Assembly (NCBI GenBank): GCA_003260075.1 | Contig: QLIY01000213.1 | Span: 124,001 to 188,000, forward strand | DNA length: 64,000 bases | Reading direction: 5' to 3' | Source of the DNA: Phallusia mammillata | Taxonomy: Eukaryota; Chordata; Ascidiacea; Phlebobranchia; Ascidiidae | Shown: positions 45,779 to 57,423 of the stretch, piece by piece | Layout: every line of letters starts with the position of its first letter | How positions within the stretch are numbered: the first letter of the stretch is position 1 | The notes under the pieces: model-generated | Seen by the model: the letters and a program-made list of their open reading frames with translations, nothing else | The model's database searches: none | Told to the model about the DNA's origin: nothing | Translations under genes and position numbers: made by a program

Positions 45779-48700
45779 TCATCTTCTCCGACGCTTCTTC
45801 TCATCCATTTCCCATTTGCTGTAAACTCGACGTAAGGTGGTGACGTCAGCGTCTGCGTCACTTCCGCTACAATAATCCTCGTCTACGTCATTCGCCTTTT
45901 CCTTCGGAACCTCGGGAAGCGGCCTCTGGAATGTGACGTCACGACGCTGACTGTGACGTAACAAGTGACGCGGCATCACGTGGCCGGCTTGCAACGTCAT
46001 CGTTCTCTCATTGCCATATATGGCGTGCGGTTTGGGATCGTGAGATAAAGTTCGACTGCGATTATGGTTGTGATGATGATGCAATTGTGACGTAGGCGGT
46101 CGTGACGTCATCAACGTGTTGTGCGGTATCGGGGGGAGGGGAGTGTTGCGGTAAGACACTTGGCCAGCTGAAAAAGCATGATTGGTTGTTTTAGCTTGTG
46201 CCTTTATGAAAAATGGAAATGCTTGAGACCGACTTGATTCGGTAAAACGCCTTCATTAGGTCTGGCGTATTATGGTTCATAAATGAGTATGCCATGATCG
46301 CTGGATTGCATGAACCACTCCTGTCGTGGGTTTGAATCCCACCGCTCATTAGATTTTTTTTCTAGCCTGTGCCTTGCCACATGGGAATATGTTTTGTTGT
46401 TCTATTATGTTAAAACGCTTTTACGAGATAAAAATAAATAAAAAAATTTGTTTACCTGATTTAGTGGAACGCAAGGAACCGGAACGACTTAAACCCGGAA
46501 GGCTCTGGCTTCGATTCTGAAACGAAACAACCAAATCGTGAAAAACTTTGCGGGAAACCGAAACGCGATGAAACAACTCACGAATTCGCCTCCAGCGATT
46601 GACTCGCTGTTTTCTTTCTCGCTTTTCAACTCTTTCTTGATTTGTTTCAGTTTGTCGAAATACAGTCTGAAAAACGAAGTCATAGTTATTAATGGATGAA
46701 ATTTAAGTTACAATTTATTTATTTCACTAAAAATTGTAATAAGAAGATAAGATACCCCCCCCCCAATGGATGAAATTTAAGTTACAATTTATTTATTTCA
46801 CTAAAAATTGTAGATAAGATACTGATGATGCCTATTACTTAGGTGACATATATAAATACATCTAAGGTTGAAAAAAAATCTGTGGACAACTTCAGACTTG
46901 TCAAAGTTTTCAGTCTGTTATTATATGCTACTGTTGTCTCCATCTGTCGAGTCTCTGGTGCATAGTGATTTACAATATACTACACACAGTTTATAAGATC
47001 AGCACCGACATTAATTTTAAGAAAAAACGAACCTTTTTATGAAGTAAACAGCCACTATGATGAGAAAACATGCGATCACTGCTACCACGATAATAATCAG
47101 ATGAGTGGTGCTTATTCCTCCGGAACTCGTACTTGCTGGTTTCACCGTTGTGTCATCAGTTGGAATAACTTCCAAAAAGATAAAATCAGATTTGTTTCTT
47201 CTTATGTGACGTTTATGGTTTGGTCCACAACCATGGCAACAAGATTTAAGCATTCATTAAACTGGTTCAGAATGACTTTACAAAGATGGTTAAAAAATGG
47301 TTTTTGCAGGAATGGTTCCCTGCAAAATCATTTTTAACCATCCCCGCAAAACCATATTTAACCATCCCCGTAAAACCATTTTTAACCATTTCTGCAAAAC
47401 CATATTTAACCATCCCTGCAAAACCATTTTAAACATCGCTGAAAAACCATTTTAACCATCTCTGCAAAACTATTTTAACCATGTCTGCAAAGCAGTTTTA
47501 ACCATCTGCGCAAAGCAGTTTTAAATATGGTTTTGCGGGGATGGTTAAATATGGTTTTGCGGGGATGGTTAAAAATGTTATTTGTAGAGATGGTAAAAAT
47601 AGGATGGTGTGCTTACTTGGCTGGTTGTTGTCGCCATAGAAACGCCTCACAGTGGCTGGTTGGTTGTTGGATGGTATTTCTTCCCAACCATCGTCGGAAC
47701 CATAATCTGGTGACTTGCTGGTTGCAATGGTTCGCTGGTTTACTGCGAAGATTCGATTCCCATTCGCTCCTTTTGGTGTTCTGGAACCATTGATAGAAGA
47801 ATTGTGGGTTTGGCCCAAATCAAATCATGCTTGATTTTAAAGACATTTATTTGTCTTTATTATTTTCTGGTATTTTTGACGAAAATTCCGCCGAAAAGTT
47901 TTTGATGTGTTACTTTTTTGTCCTGAATAATTTAACAAAAAAATATTTTATCTGCTTTCCAACTCACGGTCTTATTTTGGCGGCAATTTTAGCTCCGGCG
48001 GGAATCTTCGGTCTCTGATTGGTTCGCTGAGGTTGTGTAAACGTTCCATCGTCGCCTTGCCAACCGCTGTCCGGAGCTCTGTGACGTCACAATAAAAACC
48101 ATCATAAAACACTTGACCAAATTTTAGACACAACGTACCAACAGAAAACATCATCTACCAACTACAAATTGTGACGTCATAAACCCACTATGACGTCACT
48201 GTGCTAGTTTAACGTCACAAGGGGGTGTACGTACGGTTGTGTTGAGGGGGTGGGTTTCCTGTCTGACGCGTAGACGAATTTGCCGGGAGGTTTAGGACCC
48301 GGTTTTCGCTGACTCAGCAATCTTCGTTGTTGTTGGGAGAGAAAGTTGTTGACGTTCGCTCTGCCCGGTGAAGTTGTGAGCGTCGTGAAAAACATCTTCT
48401 GGTCTGCGGTGAAAATGTTTAGGTTTTGATGTTTTGTTGAAACTGAGAGCACAACGTGAAACGAAGAGAGAGAAAAATCATTTCATCAGTTAATGAAACA
48501 CAACACATGAATAAGTTGTTTTTTTCTATGTCGTTTGTATTGTTTAATAAACGAGATTCAATATATTTCAATAGAAGACGCCCCCCCCCCAGAGAGAAAA
48601 ATCATTTCATCAGTTAATGAAACACAACACATGAATAATTTTTCTATGTCGTTTGTATTGTTTAATAAACGAGATTCAATATTTTTCAATAGAAGACAGC

Positions 48701-50918
48701 AACATTAGTATCTTCGCATTACTGTGAACTATAAAGAAGAATAAAATAATAGAAACAAACAAGCGCAAGAGCAAAACTAAACGGATGTAATGGGTGGTCA
48801 GTTATAAAACTGGGAAAATTTCGGGCCAACGAATCATATACACTAACGGTTAGTTAGTGACTAACCCATTTTCAGTTTGATTGACATTTAATGTTTCATG
48901 TCTTATTATTTATTTTAGATGACATGTTAAGCGTGTCAAGTTGGCGACGCAAAAAAAAAAAGTTTCAAAGAAAGCGGGTGTAAAGGGAGCAAAAAATGTC
49001 GGAGGTAAAACTAACAACTCATCCTTCCTACCTCCCCCCCCCCCAAACTAAACGGATGTAATGGGTGGTCAGTTATAAAACTGGGAAAATTTTGGAGCAA
49101 ACCATCATATACACTGACCCATTTTCATTTTTATTGATATTTAATGTTCCATGTCTTATTATTTATTTTAGATGACATGTTAAGCGTGTCAAGCTGGCGA
49201 TGTAAAAAAATGTTTTCAAAAAAAACTTTGTTCAAAGCCAAAATAAAGGTTTCAACTTGGTGTATATGGAGCGGATGTAAATGGGGGGGTGTACTTAAGT
49301 CTTTTGGGGGTAATTAGGGGTAAGAAAAAAATGTCGGAGGTAAAACTAACAACTCATCCTTCGCACCTCTGAAACCGGGCGGTTGTTTGATGAACTTGAA
49401 CCTAAGCAGGAATCCACGGTAAGGACCACGTGCAGTTTTCACCCCGTGAAGGTCGATACGCAAGAGTGAACCTGAAACAAAGTCACGTGATACTAATGAC
49501 GAGGTGTGACGTAATATGACGTAGTGGTTACCCTGGGAAACGTAGTCGCCTGGTGGTTTTCGGCCGCAGAATCTGCCCTGGGTTTTCTTCGTTCCCAAGT
49601 CTATAATCTAAAAAACACATTTATTGTGAAATTATTACTATTTTTAGCAGTTAAACAAGCGGTGTTATTGACTATTTTGGATTTGGAAAAAAGAATTTGA
49701 CAAAAAGAGGCCAAAACTTTAAGCCTAAATTTTTGAAAGATACAGAACATATAAAGAGTATTTGCTTTCCTCAAAAAATATCATAAATCAAGCCCAAGAC
49801 AACACAAGCAATATTGTTTAATATTTTTTACCCTTAACAACTGTTTGGGCATGTTTGAGGTATAATGCGTTAGAGACAACTGGCGTATGACTTGTATTCT
49901 TCTCACCTCCACATACTGAGCCCTGCAACTTTTTCCGGTGGGTTGTGTCATGTAGAGATCCTGAAACGCAATCTTCACTCTCCAGCCAATGGGAGCTTCT
50001 AATCTGAAAACGTAAACATCTTGTGAAAAACTTTTAACACGAATTGAAATCCGTTGGTCTGAAGAAGCCCTACCGTTCTGGTGGGCGAAACGTCAGCAAA
50101 ACTACAAGTCGATAAAAAAAACTAGTATTTTTTAATGGTTAAATCATGTCGTGAAAAACACAATCAGTTGTGTACAAGTTACAGAGTTCGGAGAAATTTC
50201 AGTTTTGTTGGACAATGAAAAATCAGAAGACTTGTTCATAATTTTTGGGACACTCATTTTTTGTTAAACTGAAGATTTCTGTTAAGAACTCGTAAAAACT
50301 ATCAACAAGAAAACAAACCGACATGTCATGAAAAATACAACTAGTTGCACGACTTTTTAGGTTTTCATTAAATGTTTGTTAATTTGAAGATTCCTTACAT
50401 CCAAGAGCATTGTAGTTGGGTTCCTCCAAACTTTGGGTAGTTCTCATTCTTCAATTTCTGCCAAGGCCAAATTGCCTTCATGTAGTTAATGCAATGCTGC
50501 CCTGAAATTCAAGTTTCTTCAACTAAAATTGCTTTTACAGATCTCTCAAGTCGGACATTTAAGCAAAAAGTCAAAAAAATACTAAAAAACACCACACAAA
50601 AGTATTTTGAAAACGCTGTTGCAATTAAAGAAAGTAAAACCTCTGATTCTGTCAAAATCAGTTAAGGTAAAAGCAGACAAATCATTAAATTGTATCCTTA
50701 AGTCACGTGACCTCCAATACTCACATCCCGGATCTTGTATGGGGGTTTCCCCTGGTCCCAGGGTTTTAGGGGGCGTGATGCTTGGGGCTCTTGCAGCGTT
50801 GCCTGGCAACATAAAACTCTAATGTTGAATCTGTGTTTTCTTGTTTCGATAAAAAATAAAAAAACTTACCGAGTGTTACCAGAAACAGGAGGACTGTGAC
50901 GTAACAAAGAAAGCTCAT
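45779..50918 (-). CDS. CUB-domain type I membrane protein B, 540 aa
   Basis: Thirteen exons in perfect phase: 50870-50918, 50725-50802, 50399-50501, 49907-50003, 49532-49607, 49367-49471, 48235-48403, 47968-48078, 47617-47780, 47033-47168, 46582-46666, 46456-46516 and 45779-46167. A 16-residue hydrophobic start (MSFLCYVTVLLFLVTL) is the signal peptide. CUB domain, residues 43-169: QHCINYM, LQCSW, GKSCRAQYVE, RFCGRKPPGDY, GFLLRFKF. Residues 170-335 form a Pro/Thr/Asn-rich stalk. The helix lies near 338-360 (THLIIIVVAVIACF...). The cytoplasmic part has a charged segment (KLKQIKKELKSEKE), NRSQSLPGLSRSGS, and a last exon with PLPPIP and PLPEVP (SH3-type ligands), HHHHNHN and a KKRRRR end. CUB domains mediate extracellular protein contacts; the tail suggests adaptor and kinase binding. 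No family name recognised. Confidence 0.85.
46200..46395. mobile_element. tRNA-like SINE repeat, permuted order
   Basis: Body (gattcggtaaaacgcc...ggtctggcgtattatgg) comes before the B-box-like GGTTTGAATCC, the reverse of 34285-34940, followed again by gccttgccacatgggaat. This order fits tandem or dimeric units. Confidence 0.55.
47284..47590. repeat. Tandem array with inverted halves in gene B intron
   Basis: Units of about 24 bases (ttaaccatccctgcaaaacc) run in one orientation at 47330-47520. The reverse orientation (ggttttgcggggatggtt) appears at 47284-47320 and 47525-47590. The array can fold back on itself. Confidence 0.85.
50051..50101 (+). ncRNA. Hammerhead-like motif in gene B intron
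   Basis: CTGAAGA (50059-50065), extra A, stem II GCCC/GGGC extended by ACCG/TGGT, then GAA, ACGT and C17 (50087-50094). Stem I GTTG-GT with AGCAAAAC has one mismatch. This is a different sequence family from 42509 and 7167 but shares the core. Confidence 0.45.
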
Positions 50919-52018
50919 TATTGTGACATTTTCTTTCAAATGTTGCGACAAATTGTTTCTTAAATTCCTTTCAATTAATTTTAAATAATGATCCTTCTGA
51001 CCTGACAATAATACTTGGTTAGAAATCTACAAACAGGCAACTTCGTTTAAACTCTATTCAGCCTATCCAATATTTGTCCCAGCAAGTCGTTTTGATTATA
51101 ATTTCATTTTGTCTGTTCAGTTTTAAGTGTATTTCCTCTATATCAAATGTTTTCAGATACATTTCTAGAAAACTCAGTTCTAAACTTTTAGGCACAACGG
51201 TCTCTTATTTTTTTTTCTAAAACTCCCACCAACATTTTTTAGCAAGGCTACAAATCACAGCACCAGACAGGCTGAGCTAACCAACTGAACCATGTGTCCT
51301 TACACTAATCCACATCACCATCACTTCCACCTCCTCATTAAACAACCCAACATAATCACCACATGAATAACATAACTCCATAATAGAGAATCAGCATTGT
51401 GATGCAACAAAGCCGCATTGTGACGGCGACAATTACTTCCTCGGAATCGCCTAAAAACAAGTCTGGCAAGCTTAAAATGCCTCAGGGAACAATCAACGTG
51501 TTCTCCTTATCTCACTGTGACGTCACACTGTAGGGTTTCTTGTGTCATAAACCTCCGTTATTTAGTTGCTTTGTTTGAGTAGGAAGTTCTTATTTATTTA
51601 TTTCAATGTTTACAGATTCAAAATAACGATTGATTAGCCCCCTTTCATCACTTAAAGTATGTTTTTTGGGGGAATTTCGTTTTATTCTGGCTTGAAATTT
51701 TTCACAAATTTTTGTTTATCCTGCGGGGGCGAGGGTGCGCGTTCTGTGTTATTCGTTGCTGTGAAGCACGTGAAGCACGTGACCGCTACAATCCTTAATT
51801 TTCCCCCCAAAGACAAATGCAACATTTTTTTTACAATTCAGTTTTATTACGGGCTATCAAGTTATTGCAAACAAAACACACGATATATAAAGGAAACATT
51901 TCCAACAGCGAATGATGAAACTTCAATCATACAAGAGCTACAACGCAAAACCTTTGCAGAAGTAGCATGCTATCTCACGCTTCAACAACTTGTTACGTCA
52001 CAAAATACATTTATGACA
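50919..52018. other. Intergenic region between genes B and C
   Basis: Holds a tRNA-like remnant (51240-51300) and one TGACGTCA (51519). The plus-strand frame 51659-52093 partly mirrors gene C's last exon and is not supported. Confidence 0.55.
51240..51300 (-). mobile_element. tRNA-like remnant
   Basis: Minus strand reads GGTTCAGTTGGTTAGCTCA, a good Pol III A-box context, followed by gtgctgtgatttgtagcc. No intact B box or acceptor stem, so a pseudo-tRNA or SINE fragment. Confidence 0.45.
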
Positions 52019-55000
52019 TCACATATGGAAACTCTGACGTCTGCTCATTTGTCTTTTCAGCAAATTTCCTTCGACAGGAATTTCAGCCATTAACATCGCG
52101 CGCGTTTTATGCAAATTATCGTCGTCCAACTTCGATATATCGTTCATACTTCGCGACATTCCACCATTCGCCAACTGTTGCATCATAATCGCACCCTGTT
52201 GACGATGCAGGTCGATTGTGTCGTCATAATACCCAGCATTGTTAGGTGGAGGCTGATGTTGCACGCGACCGGGGTTATACGGGGTCATTTCGTCGTCATC
52301 GTTCCGCTTCAGTGAGTTGCTACGCTCGATCAGTTTCATCTTTTTGTAATGTTCGTGGTCAGGATGTCGCATCGATGAACGAACCGAGTCAACCGAACGC
52401 ACAGACTGCCGATCGTCGTCATAAACAGGCTCACTGTGACGTCATAAACAGTAATAATAATGATAACTGTGACGTCATAAACGTTATATATTTAGTGTTA
52501 CCTGTAAGGATAGTTCCAACCTTGGAAACCTTGCAAAGTCGGGTTTTTCTCGTAAATATTCGTTAAACTTTGCGACCTTCGCAAACCCGGGTTCGTAGAC
52601 ATCATATTCATGTCACGTGCCTGCTGTTCACGCTCCACTGCGGCCAGATATTCGTCTGTTGTGACAAAAGTTGTGATGTCATCTTACTGTGACGTCGTAA
52701 TGTTTTCAATGTTCATCTAATTATTATGTCACAAACCTTCGAATATGACGCTTCTTCGTCTCCTTCCGTCGAAAGAGCTGTGGTATGACGTCATTTCCTG
52801 TGGAATCGCAAACCGCTGTTGGTTGCCATGGTAATAATCGTCATCGTGGTCGTGACGCGGTTGTTTCTTCTCATTCTCGAATGTTTCCTTTGTTCCTCGG
52901 ATTTCTTTCACTCGTTTGATCAGCGACCTGACGCAAAGGATTGTGGGAATTCACACTCAGTTTATTTGTTAATGAAAGTTTTGTAAAACTTGCGATTTTG
53001 TGATTAATTTCAATTTGTCAGCAGTTTGCAGCAACTGATAAATAGACAGCATATCATATTTACCTTCGAAATACGTATGCTGTTCCGAGCATTAGGATGA
53101 AAATGCATCCCATCGCGATTAATATGTAGACATACATGGGAAGTTGTCCACTGGAGGGCTGCTCCTCTGTAACAAGCCAATAACAAACCAAATTAAATGT
53201 TACGCTTGGGTCATACACAGGAAGAAAAGGATGATAGGGATTCGACCTTGGAAGCGTCTTTCTAGGCGTCACTAGATAGTATACCCCCCCCCCAGACATA
53301 CATGGGAAGTTGTCCACTGGAGGGCTGCTCCTCTGTAACAAACCAAATTAAAAACTGTTTGCTGCTTGTATCATATACAGGAAGAAAAAAATGATGGGGA
53401 TTCGACCTTGGGAGCGTCTTTCTAGGCGTCACTAGATAGTATCTTTATGGTATAAAACCTATTTCTTTACATTAGTGATTTTGAAACAAAAACAAGCAGG
53501 TAATTGGCGGCCGTTGGTAAAATAAGTTTCTGTGATGCGGCCGTCGTAGCGAAAAGGTTGTGCTGCCCTGATGTTCTGGCACAAAAGCCTGATTGGAAAA
53601 AATTATAAACTGTTTCAATTGTGTTGTCGTCATACATAATTTGTATTTTGAAATTTGATTCTAAATGTATATATTTTCAACAAATTTTCAACTAGTTTAG
53701 TTACTCTTGTCGTGGGTTCAAATCCCACCTCAGCCTAGATTGTTCTAGTCCAGTGTTTCTTAACCTTTTTTGCGCTCGTACCCTTTGAGCTTTCATAAAA
53801 TTTTCTCGTACCCCCTGTAAATAAAATTGTAACAATAGGAATTAAACTCAGTGTATTTATAACTTGCGTGTTGAATGCATGCATTAAAACAATATTGTAA
53901 GTAGTACAAAATTAACCCATTCTAGACATATAACAAAGTAACTTGTTACGCATTCTTTATAAATATGCCTAAATAGCATACAATTTCACCCTGCATGTCG
54001 TACCCCATGCTTTGATGCTTCGTACCCCCAAGGGGTACACGTACCCCTGGTTAAGAACCCCTGTTTTAGTCTGTGCCTTGCCATATGGGAATGCTTGGGA
54101 GACTGGCTGATTCGGTATGACGCCTGCAATGGGCTTGGCGTACTATGAATCATTTGAATTAGTTTTATTTTCGTCATTTTAAGCCACCTTCTTTAATACG
54201 CGTTGGTTGGTGATTTTGACCATACAGGTTTTCGCCAACGGGTCGTTGTTGGTTGTAGGTTGGAACAACATTCTTAATTCTCCTCGTGTTCGGGTTTGAT
54301 GTTGTAGTTCGGCGTCGATACACAATTCTGTACAAATAGTAACTAAAGTGTTTCAAAAACAAAAATATGGCCCTAAGCAAAGTATATTAGGCTGTTTGAG
54401 TGGAAATGTTTTCAGTTTAATTTTAAAGACACAACTATCTCCAAATCATTCGAGTGTTATTTTTATCGCTTCCTAGATAATGCAATGACATATTTTGAAC
54501 CGGGCCTTTTATCTTGTTGATGTTGTGCACACAAGTTTCCACCTGTGCGGGGGTTCGAACCCATAAGCCCCCCCCCCCCAAATCATTCGAGTGTTATTTT
54601 TATCGCTTCCTAGATAATGCAATGATATATTTTGAACCGGGCCTTTTATCTTGTTGATGTTGTGCACACAAGTTCCCACCTGTGTGGGGGTTCGAACCCA
54701 TAACCTCTTACCTTGTCCTCGGCGGCAAAGTAGGTGCCTTTGTCACTGGTCCCTGTGCTCTTAAACTTCGATCTAAATATGAGATGGATAGATAAATGAA
54801 AGTTCATTGTGCAGATGATCAAATTATCGCTCTTGTCAAGAGCATCTCATTTCATGAAATTCAACTACACGAGCACGTGATATTATCATGAAAATTCAAC
54901 GACACGATCACGTGATATTATATGGCAAGTTCACGTGATATTATCATGAAAATTCAACTGCTCGTTCACGTGATATTATCCTGAAAATTGAACATCATAA

Positions 55001-57423
55001 CTCCAAATTCATCTCACAACAAGGCCATGCAACTTACCTCTCATCCCAGGTTGAACGGTTGACGGTTCGACTCTCACCGAAGCCATGAATCCCTTGTGAT
55101 TAAGCGGAGAAATATCAGCCTGAATATCGACACGCAGCTCCGATCCTGTGAATGAACGTAGAACATAAACAATAGCTCACATTGTGACGTCATACTGATG
55201 ATGCGCATACCCAGTGTGACGTAATCGCCGGGAATTTTACTTCCGCAAAATCTAGCCTGGGATTTCTGCACTTCAAGGTCGATGACGTCAACGAACTGTG
55301 ACGCACAATTGCCATTCTCTGCTGGCTGTAGATCCATTGTTTCAAAGGAGACGCGGAGACGCATTCCGGGAACGCCATAAAATCTTAACAAATCAGATTT
55401 TTGTAACACAAATTGGGAAACAAGTTTATTTTCAGGTAAAATGAAAGGTGGAAATCGTTGCAACAATGGTAATAGAACAGGGAATAATTCCAGAATCAAT
55501 TTAGCAGGATTTAAAATAAAATTTTCAGATTGAAGATTTCTAAACATAGAGAGATTTTAAGTCCTCTATTACTAAACGTTGACAACTGTAACTAACTAAG
55601 AAGTTGGTTTTTTAATCACCACAGAATTTGACCTAGGTTGAAGTCCTCTGTTTCTAAACGTTGGATCTTTTACCCTAAGACAGGGATGGCGAACCTTTTT
55701 AGTTGAATGGGTCAAACAAGACATAAAAATTCGGAAAGAAAACAAAGTGGGTCACATATTTTATTATATGTCAATGCTAAGATGCTTGTTGCTGCATCTT
55801 TTCTGCAAGTCGCAGCAGTCGTATCTGAGCTGAGACGGTTCCTGGCACTTGATTTTATGAAATTCATTTGTGAAAACAAAGATTCGCATGAATATGTGGA
55901 ACAGAACAGCGTTAACAAAGGTACAACAAATCGTTTTAAGTTGTACGTTTAAATAAACATATCTGTTGCCTCACAATTGACTCAACAATCTATATTTTGA
56001 GACAATACGCAATCTGGCAAAGGACTTATAGTTAACTGTTGCGTTGGTTTTTAATCTTGGAAATCGTGTAACCCTACCTATAGTAATCAGTATAAATTTT
56101 TGAAACTACAAGTGGGTCACTGGAATTCACGTGCTGGGTCACTTTGTGACCCGCGGGTCAGTGGTTCGCCATCCCTGCCCTAAGAGATTGGATTTGCCAG
56201 TGCATTAAACCGATTCCTTAAAAACCAACCTGCAAAAATCTAAGATATCCAACAACCTTTATGCCTGTTATGTCCCAATGGTTTATGACATCACACTTAT
56301 TTATATATTACGTCACAACTACTTACATCCACGTGCATTGAAGTTGACCGAATATTCCGTCCTCATATCCAGTGTTACGGATCGTCGCCCAATTACCAGA
56401 AACCTCGATGTTGTTGATGCAATGAATCCCTGCAACAAACAACAAACTCTATACAACTGATTACAATATAACGATGTGTTAAAAACGCCTAGAAGAGCTT
56501 TTTGTTTGTACATTATACCTGGCAGCAACAGCTTGTTCAAAGCACCAGCCAAGTTATAACACAAATCTGGTTTACCAATTATCCCCTGTGTTTTTTACTG
56601 CTGGTTGAAAACATAACGCTATTAGAGCGATCTTGTAAGTCACTCTGCAAACTCGTTTGCTACTCGACTACTCGAAATCGCTTGTAACTCTTACGACTCG
56701 ACTTATTTGCAACTCTGCGATTCCAACACTTCAAACCTACTCACATGAGGGTTCTTGTAGAGGCGCTTCTCCCTTGTATCTCCTCAGCACAGGTGAAATA
56801 TATTCCCTCACCCTAGTAGCAGGGGTGGCCGCTTTAATGCCGGGTTTTCTTGCTGGGGGATTCCGGTTTATCGGTCGCCACTTGCCATCGACAGTGCCAC
56901 CTGCTGGTTATAAAACAAACCAGTGTTAAAGGTCTTTAAAACTTTTTGTGTTGAAGATGAACAAATTTGCTTTAGCTTGTCAGTTTATATTTGTGTGGAA
57001 CAATTTTACCATGGGTATTGTCAAACATTTTGACAAACATAGCCCTAAATACTTTCCGGCCATTTAAGTCCCAGCTTTTAATCCAAGCAGACCCTTATGT
57101 ACTTCTTAAAGGTAATAATTTTATTCCTTATTATTTAAACACCAAATCTACTGTGTTTTAAGCCTTATTCCGTTTCGAAACCAATTTTTCTTATCTTGTG
57201 TAAAGTTACAGATTCAGTTTGAAGAAGTTTGTTGGTTTTGAATATATTTCATATTCTTTCACCTTTTTAACTTTTGGCTTCCCAACTCTAATTTTATGTG
57301 AAGCTATTTGAACTCACTTTTTTTCGTCTTTTTCGCGTTTCGTTGAGCAAACGATGACGTCACAATTATGTCACAAAGTAATAGTGTGATGCAAATCAGT
57401 TTTAAACAATGTCGAATGTCCAT
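52019..57423 (-). CDS. CUB-domain type I membrane protein C, 570 aa
   Basis: Eleven exons in perfect phase: 57318-57423, 56745-56903, 56327-56429, 55211-55383, 55038-55145, 54712-54772, 54188-54327, 53064-53166, 52737-52927, 52502-52655 and 52019-52433. Signal peptide MDIRHCLKLICITLLLC..., then a basic leader ending KGEAPLQEPS, like gene A's KGEAVVPRP. CUB, residues 89-216: IHCINN, LQCTW, GNCASQF, ARFCGSKIPGDY, GFMASVRV. The stalk is short (217-283) and basic with TLPPRTR. The helix is near 292-314 (YVYILIAMGCIFILML). The tail is long (about 253 residues), with DHDDDYYHG, LRRSQSLTNIYEK, YNPGRVQHQPPPN and LLKRQMSRRQSFHM at the end. The RSQSL motif is shared with gene B. A single exon of 173 bases replaces two exons (97 + 76) of gene B. 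A hAT remnant sits in the intron after exon 3. Confidence 0.85.
53294..53332 (-). pseudogene. Partial duplicate of gene C membrane exon
   Basis: Thirty-nine bases of the 5' part of exon 53064-53166, with its acceptor, are repeated after a C10 run (53284-53293). The flanking intron is repeated as well with small indels. Not an independent exon. Confidence 0.8.
53704..54153. mobile_element. tRNA-like SINE repeat (split by the hAT at 53751)
   Basis: B-box-like GGTTCAAATCC at 53716-53726, then the hAT, then gccttgccatatgggaatgc and the ggctgattcggtatgacgcc body. Confidence 0.6.
53751..54063. mobile_element. hAT element inserted in a SINE-like repeat, gene C intron
   Basis: CAGTGTTTCTTAACC...GGTTAAGAACCCCTG, 313 bases, flanked by ttctagtc and ttttagtc (one mismatch). 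As at 34382, it splits a tRNA-like repeat. Confidence 0.85.
54868..54990. repeat. Tandem CACGTGATATTAT repeats in gene C intron
   Basis: Four units of roughly 30 bases, each with cacgtgatattat and most followed by catgaaaattcaac. CACGTG is an E-box palindrome; a regulatory role is only a possibility. Confidence 0.75.
55681..56177 (-). mobile_element. hAT element remnant with transposase C-terminus
   Basis: CAGGGATGGCGAACC...GTTCGCCATCCCTG, perfect target duplication CCCTAAGA (55673-55680, 56178-56185). Minus-strand frame 55712-55918 encodes CSTYSCESLFSQMNF and IKSSARNRL, the hAT dimerisation (hATC) signature. Only the C-terminal part of the transposase remains, so it is a deletion derivative. 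Lies in gene C intron 3. Confidence 0.9.

Noticed and set aside
51659..52093. 144-codon plus-strand frame
   Set aside because: Overlaps the complement of gene C's last exon and intergenic AT-rich sequence; no motif or splice context.
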